A stretch of 64,000 nucleotides of DNA, from contig JAQFVV010012422.1 in NCBI GenBank assembly GCA_028023455.1, positions 9,520,337-9,584,336 on the forward strand. Direction: 5' to 3'. Shown in pieces: positions 1 through 13,269 of this stretch (the stretch's first letter is position 1; each line of letters begins with the position of its first letter). The position numbers were made by a program, and so were the translations under genes. Source of the stretch: Epiperipatus broadwayi. Its lineage: Eukaryota > Onychophora > Udeonychophora > Euonychophora > Peripatidae. The notes beneath the pieces are model-generated. The model worked only from the letters and a program-made list of their open reading frames with translations. It had not been told where the DNA came from and did not search any database.

Positions 1-181
1 GTAGAGATATGTATTTTTTTGTTAATAAAATAGAAATATATGGATTGGTAAATAGAATATATTCATAAAGAGTGTAAGGGTGATGTAATAAAAATTTAAA
101 AGATATTTCAGCTAAAAAATGGTGTAGTTGTAATGAAGTTTAAAAGAGGTAAAGCTAATTAAAAATTAAAAATTAGGAAGA
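1..181. other. AT-rich sequence, no feature seen
   Basis: No coding frame or recognisable repeat is visible. The segment runs directly into an ATT microsatellite. Confidence 0.5.
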
Positions 182-319
<138 letters not shown>

Positions 320-346
320 TTAGGTAATGTTTACCTCAAACCCACT

Positions 347-1018
347 TTGTCATTGTTAGAGTTTGATTATTTTTTGACATCTCTTGAAGATTTTCTGATT
401 GGCTATGATAATATTATTATTACTGGTGATTTAAATATTCCGGATTTATATCAGGGTAGAATTGCTACACACTTTTCTGTTTTGTCTTCTAAGGCTTTTA
501 GAATGTTAAAGTTCTGTAAATTTTTAGGTCTTAAGCAATATAACCCATTTGTTAATTCCTATCATCGTACTTTGGATTATATTTTATGTAATTCAACAGT
601 AGTTAGTAATTTTCAAGTTGTTTCTGTTAATTTTTCTATTGATGCTCATCATCCACCTTTTGAGTTTTATATTAACGTTTGTCATTCAAAGATTAATTTT
701 TCTAATATTTCAAGAAAGAATTATGGGAAGGGTAATTATATTGATTTTTGTAGTAACTTTTCTAAGGTTAATTGGAATTTTTTGTATTCTTTTAATGATG
801 TAAATCATTGCTTGGATGGGTTTTTAAAGATTCTTAATAGTTTTATTGATTTGTATATTCCCAATAAGCGGCCTTTTTATAAGGGTTTTCCTCCTTGGTT
901 TTCATGCGATCTTATTAAAATTATTAAAAGGAAGTCTTATCATCGTAGACTTTATTTTAAAACACAGAATATCTTTTTTTATAATAATTTTGTTAATTTT
1001 AGAGGGATTGGTCATTAA
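347..1018 (+). pseudogene. LINE endonuclease, C-terminal part (pseudogene)
   Basis: The frame starts inside the endonuclease. ITGDLNIPD near residue 26 matches the conserved GDFN catalytic block, RTLDYILCNS near residue 74 matches the LD-hydrophobic block, and DAHHPPFEF near residue 99 stands where SDHxP normally lies, with the Ser-Asp pair changed to Asp-Ala. The N-terminal Asn and Glu metal-binding blocks are missing, removed by 5' truncation. The enzyme would nick target DNA to prime reverse transcription; this copy could not. The annotated Met is arbitrary, as the true start is lost. The frame runs into a local tandem duplication at about 968-1121, which creates the stop. Confidence 0.85.
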
Positions 1019-1121
1019 TAAGTCTGGTTTGGGTAAGAAATTAGAAAATTGAGAATATCTTTTTTTATAATAATTTTGTTAATTTTAGAGGGATTTCATT
1101 AATAAGTCTGGTTTGGGTAAG
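968..1121 (+). repeat. Local tandem duplication inside LINE 1
   Basis: The segment beginning AATATCTTTTTTTATAATAA is present twice in a row (about 968-1053 and 1054-1121), with small differences at the end of the second copy. It interrupts the region linking endonuclease and reverse transcriptase. Confidence 0.85.
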
Positions 1122-1323
1122 AAAAGGGTTCAAGCTACTCATGGTTTCACTTTAAGTGCAAATGACTTTTCAAAACATTTTGCTGATGTATATTCATCAC
1201 ATGATACAATATCTTCAAATATTGGCATTATTTTGTAATTCTTCAACTGTTCCTTGTATGATTGACCATATTTCTAAGAATGATGTTGTTATGGCTATTA
1301 AGTGACTTAAAATTCATTCTAGT

Positions 1324-2547
1324 TTGGGAAATGATAATATTCCTTCATTTATTTACAAAGGGCTAGCTGAATTTATTGCAGTACCTCTTGCATTTATTTT
1401 TAGTTTATCACTTAACTCTTGTGTTTTTCCTAATGTGCTTAAGTGTGCCAAAATGGTCCCAATTTTTAAGAATGGATCACGTGATTGTATTAATAACTAT
1501 AGACCTATTTTTGTTTTACATACTATTGCTAGAATTTTTGAGAGGTGTGTTTATAATAAAATTATTTTAGATGTTAGTAAACTCATTTCTTCTTCACAGC
1601 ATGGTTTTATACCTAATAGATCTGTAGAAACTAATTTGTTAACAATTTATGATCATATAGCTCATGCAATTGTAGACCAGCAGAGACTTGATGTTGTTTA
1701 TTTTGATTTATCAAGAGCTTTTGATAAAGTAGACCTCAGTATTCTTCTTCACAAATTATATCAAATGGGTTTTTCTACTAAGCTTGTTTATTGGTTTTAA
1801 TCCTTTCTTCATGGTCGTACTGCATACATTAAATTTAATAATACTATTTCATCTAATTTTAAATGTAATTTGGGGGTTCCTCAGGGTAGTATTTTAGCAC
1901 CTATGCTTTTTAACATTTATATGAATGACCTTAAGGATTGCTTAAAATCTTCTTATTTTTTGTGCTATGCAGATGACTGTAAAATCTTTAGAAGAATCAC
2001 ATCTGTGTTTGATTGCACTCTTCTTCAAAATGATATAGATAATTTTAGTGCTTGGTGTGATCTAAATAATATGACTGTTAATTTCAGTAAATGTTCCTTA
2101 GTCTCGTATTCTAAAAAATCTGAAGTTTTGCATTTTTCTTATTTTATTAATTCTCACAAAATTATTTCTGTTGAATTCCAAAAAGATTTGGGAGTTATAT
2201 TTTCTAGTAATGGATCCTTTCTTCCTCATTTGGAAATGATTATTGGTAAGGCTTTAAAAATTATAGGTACTATTTTAAGGTTTGGTTATCATTTCAATGG
2301 TGATACAAAATTTAAATTATTTTTATCATTGGTTCTTCCCATCATTGAATATTGTTCAGTCATTTGGAATCCTAGCTCTAAACAGGGATGTAATTTATTA
2401 CAATCAGTGTATAATAAGTTTTCTAAATATGTTTCTTTGGGAAATAAAACTGTTCATCTTTCTTCTAGAAGACAATATAGAGATATTAAATATCTTTATA
2501 AACTTGTTAATAAAATAGTTCTTTTAATACAATTTCTACTGTTATAA
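1324..2547 (+). pseudogene. LINE reverse transcriptase (pseudogene)
   Basis: Two in-frame segments (1324-1800 and 1870-2547) are separated by a single TAA at 1798-1800. Visible RT blocks in order are NNYRPI (finger block), QHGFIPNRS, the motif A analogue FDLSRAFDKV with catalytic Asp, the motif B analogue GVPQGSILAPMLFNIYMND, and the motif C analogue YADDCKIF with the catalytic Asp pair. They are followed by KDLGVIFSSNGSF and a thumb/C-terminal block LVLPIIEYCSVIW. The catalytic residues are intact, but the stop and the upstream frameshift break the polyprotein. It converts the element's RNA to cDNA at the nicked target. A zinc-knuckle tail is not visible. Confidence 0.92.
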
Positions 2548-3051
2548 TTAGATCTCATGTGCATGATACTCGGTCTGCTTCTGTTTGTTACATTAAAACT
2601 TGTCATTCCAATGTTCTTAGATTTTCTCCTTTGTTTAGGCTACCATCTTTATATAATCAGATTTGTAGCAATATTAATTACTTCAATTTAGATTATAATC
2701 AATTTTGTAATGCTATTAAATTTAAATGTCAGATTTGATTGGTTTAACTTGATTTTGTTTATATATATATTAAATTGTTTTTTTTTTTTTTTATTTTGTT
2801 ATGTGCTTTATATTTATCCCTTTTATTTATTTGTTACTATTAATGTCTTAATAATAATTGTTTATATGCTGATATTTAATTTTACTTTAGATTTTTAAAT
2901 GTGTTAATTATCTTTTATTGAAATATGGCACATAATTATATTAATAATTTGTCATTTAAACTTATTTATGTATTTATATATTTGTTATGGTGCAATACTG
3001 TAATTGGCTTTATGCTGTAGTTTTGTACGGTAAATAAATGAATTGAATTGA

Positions 3052-4454
<1,403 letters not shown>

Positions 4455-5250
4455 GATGATAAATGTATGTATAATATGTATGTAAAATGATAGATAAATT
4501 AACATATTTAAAATAGTAAGAATATGAAGAAATAAACATTTAATTAGTAAAAGAATTTAATTGAATGTAAATATAGAATAAACAAAATATATACAAAATA
4601 TTAAAAATCCATATTTTAATATTAAAAATCCATAATTTAAGATGCTATTTAGATTACTTTTTTGTGTTTTTATGAGTATATATATATATATGTGTGTATA
4701 TACTGGTATATAAATAAATATAGTAAAGTATTAATTGTATATGTTTAAATGTTGTAGCTCTGATGATGACTGGCAGGAAAAAGTAAATCATATATTAAAA
4801 TTCCATTGTAAAGTATTAATTAAGAGGTATATGGTATATTATATTTATTATACATATAAATGCTTGCCCTTGGACCCTGCACTAGTATGGATCTATATTT
4901 AACATAGTCTCTGTGATGGAAGAGAGGATTTTTCATTCTTGTTGGATTGCTAATGATTTGTGTTGTGCTTTAGTGGTGACTTAGGATCAGCTATAACTTC
5001 CTTGTTTAGTCATACTTTCTTCTTTGTCAGTGTTATAAACATGTGAGCTAGTTAGTGCTAGTTTTCTCTTAAATGTCAATTTCTTCTTTGGATCTTTCAT
5101 TATTAATGGTTGATGAATATTGCCTTCTTAGTTGGTTTCTGTACCTCTGAAGATTTGCACCTCTTTCAGTTTTAATTTTATGACAGCTAGTTCATGATAT
5201 TTTTCATGATGGTTACTTTGTCCCAATTCTTTTTTGGTTTATTGTGACCA
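4455..5250. other. AT-rich stretch, possible 3' LTR remains of Gypsy A
   Basis: There is no coding frame. The sequence near 4853-4885 (ATAAATGCTTGCCC followed by GACCCTGCACTA) resembles 8036-8064 and, more loosely, 8140-8165, which lie in the LTR-like block upstream of Gypsy A. That is the placement expected for a second terminal repeat, but the match is too short to call. Confidence 0.35.
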
Positions 5251-5269
5251 GATAATGTCATTTATTTTG

Positions 5270-6080
5270 AATTTATTTTTTACAATTGCTCCCTCTTTCT
5301 TTTTCTGTTGTGTCAATAGCAGAATTGATAACTTATTTCTTAGTTTTTTTCCAACTAACAATTCAACTGGAGTTTTCCCAGTGGCAGTAAATGGTGTGCA
5401 ATGTTGATGGAATGCTATTTCGTAAGCTTTTTTTCATAATTTGGACCACTTTCTCAATGATTTTGTTACATTCTGCATAGTATGTTGGTGTTCTTATTTG
5501 TTTTATCCCTATTTGTTCATTAAATCTTCAAACTTCTCTGAGCAGAAAGTAGTACCATTATCTGACATGATCTCTAGTGTTCCAGGTGTTGTGAATATCT
5601 CTAACTTTTTCAATAATTGCAGTTGCATTAGTATTTTTTTATCATCATATATTCTGTCCAGTGACTAAATGAATCTACTATTACTGTAGTAATGTCCCTT
5701 TCATGATCCTGCATAATCAATGTGGATTTATTTTCCATATTTTCTTAGGAGTAGGCCATGAAACATATTTCTTTGGTGGTTGGTCAGCCATGACATGGCA
5801 CTCTTCACATCTTCTAATACATCATTTGAAATCCATATTTATTTCTGGCTACCCTACATAGCTGGGTGCCAACATTTTTGCTCTAACTATTCCTAGATGA
5901 CTTTGGTGTAATAGTCTAAGTACCTTATTATGGCCATAACTCAATATTAATATCTTCTTGTCCACCAGGATGCATACTTTATTCATGAATAGCCTCTTGC
6001 ATAATTTCCACAATCCTTTGTTTAAGTATGGAGGATATCTGGTGGACCATCTATTTCTTATCCAGTTTTAGAAGATTTTG
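5270..6080 (-). pseudogene. Gypsy integrase (pseudogene)
   Basis: The zinc-binding part keeps the His-containing HQSHLGIVRAKML segment and the CEEC pair expected of the HHCC finger. The core keeps a VDSFSHW block, corresponding to the DxxSxW stretch around the first catalytic region, and a TPTYYAECNKIIEK block, corresponding to the TxPYHPxSNGxxER region with the final Glu present. The segment that should carry the central Asp is frame-broken. Integrase inserts the cDNA into the host genome. Several stops are present, so no protein can be made. Confidence 0.72.
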
Positions 6081-6329
6081 TAGCCAGAGTCAACATTTGC
6101 TCTGTCCTAAGTGTTCCAGCTTTAATTGGGTATTGTGATGATGTGTTGGTCCTCTTTTGCTGGGCTAGAGGCACTTTCTGAGGTTTGGTAACAATGTCTT
6201 CTGCAGTTACTTATTTCAATACTAATAAGTAAGATTTTTAGTTTCTTAAGTTCTTTTTTGAATAAATTGGGGTTGTTGTTTTTAATCTCTGATTTTATGT
6301 TAATCTTAATAGTGCATATTCTACCTAGG

Positions 6330-7480
6330 GGTGTGAACCATTCTCAGCCTATGGTCAGTTTAATTTTCCATTGATTACATGTAATGGTAGTGTTTCTTTA
6401 CCTTCTTAATCTCTATCTCTGCCTTTGATACTCCCAGTTTTTTATGGTGATTTTGTTTGCATCCCACATCTTTAGGTAAGTTTTTTAATTTTGGGAGTGA
6501 CTCCAAGCCCTTGATTAATTTTTCCCAATTATTGATTTTCATCAATGAACACCTACTTCACTATCTATTTCCATGGTTGTCATTTTAGTGTAATTTGATT
6601 CATTTTGTCTGTGATAGCTGCTTTTCTTTCCATTGCACTGAAGGTAAATTTTCCATTTAGCCTTTTGTCTATATGATAATGCCCTCTTTCAGGGTTATTG
6701 GTCATTTATCACATATCTGCTTACTGCAAATACAGGCTTTGTGATTGATTTTCCACATTGGAAGCATTTTAATTGTTTATTAATTTTAGGTTTGTCTCCT
6801 GATGTTTTATAGATCATTGTTTGAAGTGGTTCTGGTCCTGTAAATTTTTTGGATTCTCTCATTTAGTTGAGTAGAGTTCATGGGATGTTCTACATCTGAT
6901 TTGGTTTTTAATAGCTTAGGTATTTTATTGCTAGTAGTATTTGCTTAAAATGATCTTCTATCAGCTCAAATAATAGTTGCTTGAAAAGAGCTTCTAAGTA
7001 TTTGCCATAAAGAAATGGTTTTGCCATCTCTCTTAAGCCCATGTCATATTTCTTTTTAATTTTTTTTCCCTGCTAGTAAAATGCAATTGAGTGATGATCT
7101 GGGATGGTTGAGGTTTGAAATAGTCATTTAGTTTTGTTATAATATCATTGCATGACTGTTTTTCCAGCAATTCAGGTTTTCACAGTTTATTGGCTATCTC
7201 CATTACCATTTGATCCATGAAGTAGAATAAGGAGACTACTTTTACAGTATTTTTGGTGATACTATTTAATACAAATTAATTTTTCATATTCTGAACATAT
7301 AGTAGCAATCACTTGGATTATCAACATTGAATAATCCGACTTGTGATATTCTTACCATTTTCCCTGATCATTGATCATCTGATTCAGGCAATTATTTTTT
7401 TAAATCCGGTCACAACTGTGCTCTTTTGCTGCATCTGGAGAGCAACAAGTAATAACTGACAAAGGCAGTAGTAGATGGTT
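6330..7480 (-). pseudogene. Gypsy gag-protease remains (pseudogene)
   Basis: The minus-strand frames give gag capsid-like text (NDYFKPQPSQIITQLHF), then KPKINKQLKCFQCGKS, in which a zinc-knuckle-like Cys pair survives but the His and last Cys do not. Next comes a protease-like stretch beginning MTTMEIDSEVGVH, in which the catalytic DTG has become DSE. The order gag, knuckle, protease is as in Gypsy elements. Assignment rests on motif order and spacing rather than a clean frame. Confidence 0.6.
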
Positions 7481-7859
7481 GTTTATGTATTTAATTCAGG
7501 AGAATAATTACATAATTTTACATAGCCTAGTTAAGGTGCAACAAAATAATAAAAGATCAAGGTGACCTGTATATGATAAACCCTAATCTTGATTTTGACT
7601 TACAGAAACAGGAGTCCCAATTATTTCAACACCAGAACTGCTATTGTAGGTTTGCAGGGTTTATATACCCTTTAGATTTCAAGAGTTTTTTTTTTCTTTA
7701 CCATAATACATGGTATTTTTTATAACTATTTTTTAAAAGGTTGGTTTATGTAATTCTACAACTACAGTTACACAACTTAACAATTTTTCTATTTCAGTAC
7801 AGTCTTTACATACTTGGTATTTTCTGCTTCTGTCTATCATAGCCTGTTTATTTTAAATA

Positions 7860-8765
7860 TTTTATTACTATATATACTCATATATTTTATACCATTATAC
7901 ATAATTATTATACATGACTACTACCATAATTGTTATACATAATTACTGTAATAATTATTATACATATTTTTCACCATAATTATTACTCATAATTACTACA
8001 TATTTATTATACATTATCATTACAAGTTTTTATTATAAATGCTTACCTTTGAACACTGCACTAACTTTTAATTATTTAAATTTCTATTATGACAATATAC
8101 AATTTCCATTTACAAATAAATTATTAAAAGTTCACAATATAAGTGCTTGCATTGACCCACACAATTTATATGTTTACTTAGCCATCTCTATTACTAACCT
8201 CTTTCTTGCAGTTTGGGTAATCTTTCTCTTAATTACTTGTTGCTGGTAATAACACTTTCTATACATGAACAACTTCTTCTTTTCATTAGCCCCTATTCCA
8301 TTTTAAACTGATCACTTTTTGTCAGTCTACTAGTCACTTATTACTAATTAATCATCTCTTCCACTACTAACTTCTCTCTTGTGGTTTGATTAATCTTTTG
8401 TTAATTATCCTTTGCTGTTAATAACCATTTCTATATACAAATAAGTACTTTTTCTCACTTGCTGCTATTCCATTTTGGACTGATCATTTTTACTGATTCC
8501 TTACCATTTTAATCCCACACCTTCATTTGCATGGGAAGCTATAATATATATACTCTTGATTTGTATGCATATGCCTTTATTTGTATATAAATTCTATTTC
8601 AATTAAATTTATAATGGTGCTGATCTTTTTATGGATTTTTTAAGAATAGTTTTCTATAAAAGAAAATGTTTTAAAAGTGAAGAAATCCATGCTTATTTAT
8701 AAAAGTGAACTATCTTTATTTATATATTTATATGCACAGACATTCACTTCTCCAGCTACTATAGA
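7860..8765 (-). repeat. LTR-like block shared with 31,560-32,190
   Basis: About 8,280-8,745 aligns by eye with 31,680-32,160: CTGCTATTCCATTTT, a TCAGTC-x-ACTAG stretch, TTTGATTAAT, TTAATTATCCTTT, TTTGCATG, AATTCTATTTCAATTAAATTT and GTGAAGAAATCCATGC recur in the same order in both. It lies just upstream, in minus-strand sense, of the Gypsy A gag, and the other copy lies just upstream of the Gypsy C gag. A 5' LTR or leader is therefore the natural reading. No TG/CA ends or target duplication could be fixed. A TATAAATGCTT-type motif is repeated inside at about 8036 and 8140. Confidence 0.6.
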
Positions 8766-8774
8766 AATACTGAC

Positions 8775-8990
8775 CTAATTTTTTACTATATTTTTAAATT
8801 TCCCAATTGCTCTACATCTACATTTATGTGGAGTTTTGAGAGTAATTTTCTCTTCTTTTCTATTGAAGTAGTTACTCTTTCTTTTTTCCTCCTGTAGAAA
8901 CATCTTTTGGCCATTGATTAATTTATCTTGATCCAAAACATTAATTAAATCCTCCAATAAAGTAGCTTTTTTCTCTACTTCTTCTAACAC
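8775..8990 (-). other. Lysine-rich open frame, unrecognised
   Basis: 71 residues, rich in Lys and Glu, with no motif I recognise. It lies between the Gypsy B gag remains and the LTR-like block, where the C-terminal end of a pol gene would be expected. It may be a retroelement remnant or chance. Confidence 0.2.
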
Positions 8991-9249
8991 TTTCTTTCAA
9001 TAAATGCCAAGCAAAGCATTCCTATAATGACAGTGAAGATAGTTATTATGTTTTTTTTATTTTCTTCCTATTCTGTAATTTTACTATTTTTACTTGCATT
9101 AATAACACTTTTACTATTATACAAAGCATCCATTTACATTTTAGTAAGTCATGCATCCATATGTTATTTTCTATGTGAAATTTGTCACAGTTTTTAACCT
9201 TATAGTAGTTGGGATTATTTTGTTAAATGAGTCTGAGGAGTTGTAGACT

Positions 9250-10450
9250 TTTTCAACATTCACTTGACTATAAGTACACTGTTTAAAGTTTCAGAGTTTA
9301 TTAAAGTTTTTATTCATCTTTACATGAAAAGCCAGTGGTTGGAAACAATTTCTCTCTAGCAATGGACTGATTTTACTATATAAAGCATCAATAATTTCAC
9401 TTTACAGTCACATCCTCTTTTTATAATTTTCACTAATTTTAGATATCAATGACAAACCATCTTCACTATCACTTCCATTGTTATTGTTTGAAGGCAAATA
9501 TTTACATCCAATAATATGTAGTCCATTTTTTGTCATGTAGTAAGTACATTAACACTCACATTTTAATGTTCCTCAGCTTTGAGGTCTGTTTTTTTGTTTT
9601 AACTCTGCACATCTTAAAATGACAGACAGTTGTTAAATGACGTTTTTTATCACAGTTTTCTGCAAATTTTCTTTCTATGTTTATAGTCATTTTTCAAATG
9701 TCCAGGTTTATCACAACAATAATACTTTTGCTCTTTTATAACACTACAGGGGTTTGGAAAATTTTTCTTTGATTCTTGTTTTATAAGCAAGATTTTCTTC
9801 AATTGTTGTGGTTCTATATACTTGGACATGTTATTTTGGATACTTATTTTTCAATGCATTTCTCCATAATCCATTTATAACTTAGGTCAGGGTCACTCAG
9901 CAATGCTTTCATAAAATTCTCATCTATCTCATCTATCATGCCATATAGGAGGTGGTCTAATAATGAAATAATTTATTTCAGGACCAAATTCACAGTTTTT
10001 AATTAACTTCATTAAAGGTAAATCCTAGTCCATATATTTTTTATATGATAACTGCTTCCTATTTCACAATCTTAGCTTGATTACCCATTTAGATATTCCT
10101 GGGGTAAAATATTCACAGAAGTTTCATCTGTTGCTTGGTATTGGTTAATTTATTCAGAAACTGCATGAAATCTTGGTCTGCAAAAGTGTTGACATCCTGA
10201 GACTCTCATCTTCTACTTAAATTAATGAACATATAATATTCTATATGTTATATGCAACTTTCTTATGAGTCTATTTTACTTTTTTCTAATTTGTGAATCA
10301 TGATATTTAATCTCACCATTTTGTTTATTTTTTATTTCCATGTTATTTTGTATTATCTGTTACTTTAAACCTTTCACTTCACTGGCTTTATCAACTATCG
10401 ACCTGCACTATTCTGCTATGTATTGCAAATTCTATCCTATTGACTGTGGA
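9250..10450 (-). pseudogene. Gypsy B gag remains with zinc knuckle
   Basis: On the minus strand, 9975-9850 reads LLYGMID, ENFMKALLSDPDL and YKWIMEKCIEK in shifting frames. This parallels SLRKTLLSEPNLNYKLALGKC of Gypsy C, so both are gag capsid C-termini. It is followed at 9735-9690 by YYCCDKPGHLKNDY, a CCHC zinc knuckle in which the first and last Cys have become Tyr. The upstream leader near 10381-10440 shares an ATTCTGCTA/TCGACCTGC-type repeat with Gypsy C (30,950-31,070). No pol follows before the LTR-like block at 7.86-8.77 kb. Confidence 0.65.
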
Positions 10451-10749
10451 TGTCTTCTATGTCTAATCACATAGCAATATAAATAAACAATATATTTAAA
10501 AATATATTTATTTAACAACAATAATAATGAGATAACACAACATAAGAATATAATAATCCCCCAAGATAAATAAGCTATAAATTATCCTCAGATGAAATAG
10601 TCTTCTTACACATTAGAAATAATTTAATTATGTCTTCATGCCTCAAAATTAAATATCTCTTGAAACTCAAATGAGTAATTTTAACAAATACAAATAGTCT
10701 TTAAATACTTTTATCCATTTAAATGTGGCCTGTTTGTATGTATATATAT

Positions 10750-12490
10750 TGTAACAGGCACGGGGCGATCGAAGGCTACACTTCCCTTTTATGAGTGCAT
10801 AATGGGGAATTCTAATGATTCAAGATTGTCCACTTTCCGCTACCTCAAGCAGAGAGAACATACAGACATACATGAGTCTATATCCGTATTTGACCGAATC
10901 TGTATGCTATACGGATATAGCACCAGATTATTTTTCCCGACCAACCGTCTCTCGACTGCTGTAAGATCTGACAGAGTTACAGCGCTTGGATGATTTATAA
11001 ATTTAATGGGATCAAATACTGCACCACCAACTTCCACGTGTTAATTCAATAATCAAAAAAAATGAATAATAGTTTTCCCACCCTTAGACTAGACTACCCT
11101 TTTGGAGTGGCGAAGAACGAGACAAGGCAGGTTTAAATAAAATAATAGATTTAATAGAATAAATTAATCGTAAAAGAGATAAAAAAAAACACATTAACAT
11201 GAAATGAAAAACAGATTATAATCTATAGTGCTACAAGAAAAGAATACATATAAAACTATTATAAATGATGGTACCTTTATAAATCGTCAGTCTGGGTATT
11301 TATCAAAAAATTCAAGAATGTCTTTATCATTCCCAAAAGGCATGTGGCCATTGTCTAATTAAACTATGTGCACATTGAAATATATAACAAAATAGTATGT
11401 ATCTTTACCTAGGTTTTAGTCTCTGAATTTATCCGACGTCTTGCCGACTGTCACGTGGATTTTCTCCACTTCTTTAGGAGGGACAGTCACTTGTAGATTA
11501 AATTTGGTTGTGTTTAGCTTCTCAGTGCTTAAGGCATCAAGGACGAGGCATCAAGAACAAGGCATCGAGGACAAGGCAACTAAATGAATCCACTGGCAGG
11601 TGCTACGACGGCAGTTGTTATATCTTGGCCAGAACCATTAGTACAGTAAGTCCAGATCGACCCGCGATCATGATGGCCTTAGCCAGCCATTCTAGATGAG
11701 GCACCGATGTTGAAAGTCATATTTGTTAACTATATCGGTTGATTATTGGAGCTGGGTTTTTACCACCCTCTCGACACAAAGTCTCTAGCTCTAATCTCAC
11801 TGAAAACTTTTTTTTAATTAAAAAATTCCACCAGCCTTTGTCATTCCGATCCTTTGTTTTCACTTTCATTCACACCTTTCTTACTATGCCTTCGGCCATA
11901 TGTAAATTTGTTTTACCCAATCTAGTAGCACTATGTACATTTATTTATTTCAATATTTTTTAATTTAATTACACAGATTTTAATACATGTTTTTCTCTCT
12001 TTTTTTTATTTAAGTTTAGACAAGCATTTATTATTGCTGTCTATATTCTGCTTCAAATACACTCCATACACGCATTTCGTTTATCGTCAAATGTGTACTT
12101 TAAAACCCAGATCCTTATCTTTTGATTATGTTTAACTTTCTATGTTTTGCACACTATTTAAGGTTTTTTTAAACTTTACTTTCTTTCAAAATCAGATTTT
12201 AACTTGCATTTGATTTATATTTCTTTATCACTTTATTTTTTAATGTACACCTCCAATATTTCTAATTTTACATTTTAATTTCACCAAAATCCAAACTTTG
12301 GAGGGTAAAAGATAAGAATCTTTCTGATTCTACTTCCCTCTCTTTTTTAATTAATTGAAACATTTCTTTGTTCTGTAAATTTTTCTAAGCTCGCTCTTTT
12401 TTCTTTTTTCTTTATTTTATCAAACATGATATTTAATATTCTGTGAATGTTTAATATTTATATGTGTGACCGCAGTATGTGCGATCATCA
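10750..12490. mobile_element. Probable solo LTR
   Basis: The block starts TGTAACAGGCACGGGGCGAT and ends GTGCGATCATCACA, a TG...CA pair with the imperfect inverted ends common to Gypsy LTRs. Both flanks are (AT)n, so a target duplication cannot be read. The first kilobase is clearly richer in G+C than its surroundings. It holds short open frames (for example 10,802-10,993 and 11,508-11,699) without recognisable products. The ends resemble those of the solo LTR at 34,192 and of the palindrome at 21,061. Confidence 0.5.
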
Positions 12491-12514
12491 CAATATATAT
12501 ATATATATATATAT
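12491..12514. repeat. (AT)n microsatellite
   Basis: A short AT dinucleotide tract between the probable solo LTR and the inverted-repeat element. Confidence 0.9.
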
Positions 12515-13262
12515 AACAAAAATAATAAATATAATGGTAATTAACTATTACATACAGACTTTCAATCTGCAGAAGTGCTTTCCTTAACTCTCCTTGACTG
12601 CCATTAAATTAAAAAAAACATAGCGGAAGCAAACATCATTAATTCAAATCCCATGAATCCCAAATTTTAATGTTAGCAGCTTGTCTATTAATTATATTCC
12701 TTTTATTTCTATTTATTAAAATTGCCTTCTTAATTTTTCTTTTATTGTGGTTTCTTTCTTTATGAAGAATCTTAACACTTTCAATATTAAACTTAAATTT
12801 ATATATACATATCCTATATTATCATATATAAGTGAAACAAGGTGCTGTAATTGAAAAAATATTAAAGGAACATAAATTGTTATACAAGCATGTGAAAAGT
12901 GAAAGTAATAGTGATTTCTTGACTGCTTCAGTTTTCTTGGATCATGAAAGAACATGAAAATATAAGTTTAAGTTTGATATGGAAAGTGTTAAGATTCTTC
13001 ATGAAGAGAGGAACCATAATAAAAGAAAAAATAAGGAGGCAATTTTAATAAATAGAAATAAAATGAAGGTAATTAATAAACCAGCTGCTAGTGTTAAAAT
13101 TCGGGATTCATGCAATTTGAGTTGATGACGTTTGCTTCCATTGTTTTTTGAATTTAACAGCAGTTGAGGAGGATTAAGGAATTGACCAAAAGTACTTCTT
13201 TGGATTGAAAGTCTATATATAATTGTTAATTACCATTATATATATTATTTTTATTGCTATTA
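12515..13262. mobile_element. Foldback/MITE-like element with about 290-bp inverted repeats
   Basis: The left arm starts ACAAAAATAATAAATATAAT and the right arm ends with the complement (ATTATATATATTATTTTTAT). Arms match over roughly 12,515-12,790 and 12,975-13,262, with small indels. The loop of about 180 bases reads VKQGAVIEKILKEHK and FLTASVFLDHER in one plus frame without a start; I recognise no family. The termini match those of the shorter hairpin at 57,044-57,257, so both belong to one family of non-autonomous elements. Confidence 0.78.
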
Positions 13263-13269
13263 CAATAGT

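Larger units (their letters stand above)
321..3051 (+). mobile_element. LINE 1: 5'-truncated non-LTR retrotransposon (jockey/CR1-like)
   Basis: The segment codes, in order, the C-terminal half of an apurinic-like endonuclease and then a reverse transcriptase, and ends in a short 3' UTR with a (GAATT)n tail that merges into (ATT)n. It lacks an ORF1 and the endonuclease N-terminus, so it is 5'-truncated. The coding frame is broken by at least one frameshift (endonuclease and RT are in different frames) and by a TAA at 1798-1800. The motif set and the AATTG tail fit the jockey/CR1/I group; a clade cannot be fixed by eye. A copy this decayed should be inactive. Confidence 0.88.
5250..7520 (-). 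mobile_element. Gypsy A: internally deleted Gypsy-type LTR retrotransposon
   Basis: Read on the minus strand, broken frames give, in order, a gag region (about 7480-6780, with NDYFKPQPSQ around 7130-7070), a cysteine block KCFQCGK near 6770, and protease-like sequence around 6640-6330. The frame then jumps straight to the integrase zinc finger (LLHQSHLGIVRAKMLAPSYV near 5930-5870, then CEECHVMADQPPKKYVSW near 5820-5770). The integrase core follows (VDSFSHWTEYM near 5680-5640; TPTYYAECNKIIEK near 5495-5450). The RT and RNase H part between protease and integrase is missing. Many stops and frameshifts mark it as an old inactive copy. Confidence 0.75.

Noticed and set aside
4755-4790. CTGATGATGACTGGCAGGAAAAAG as a hammerhead
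   Set aside because: The core CTGATGA is present but stem II does not pair, GAAAC is absent and no helix I can be drawn.
10802-11037. Short frames in the G+C-richer part of the probable LTR as genes
   Set aside because: They overlap on both strands and have no recognisable motif; the composition reflects the LTR.
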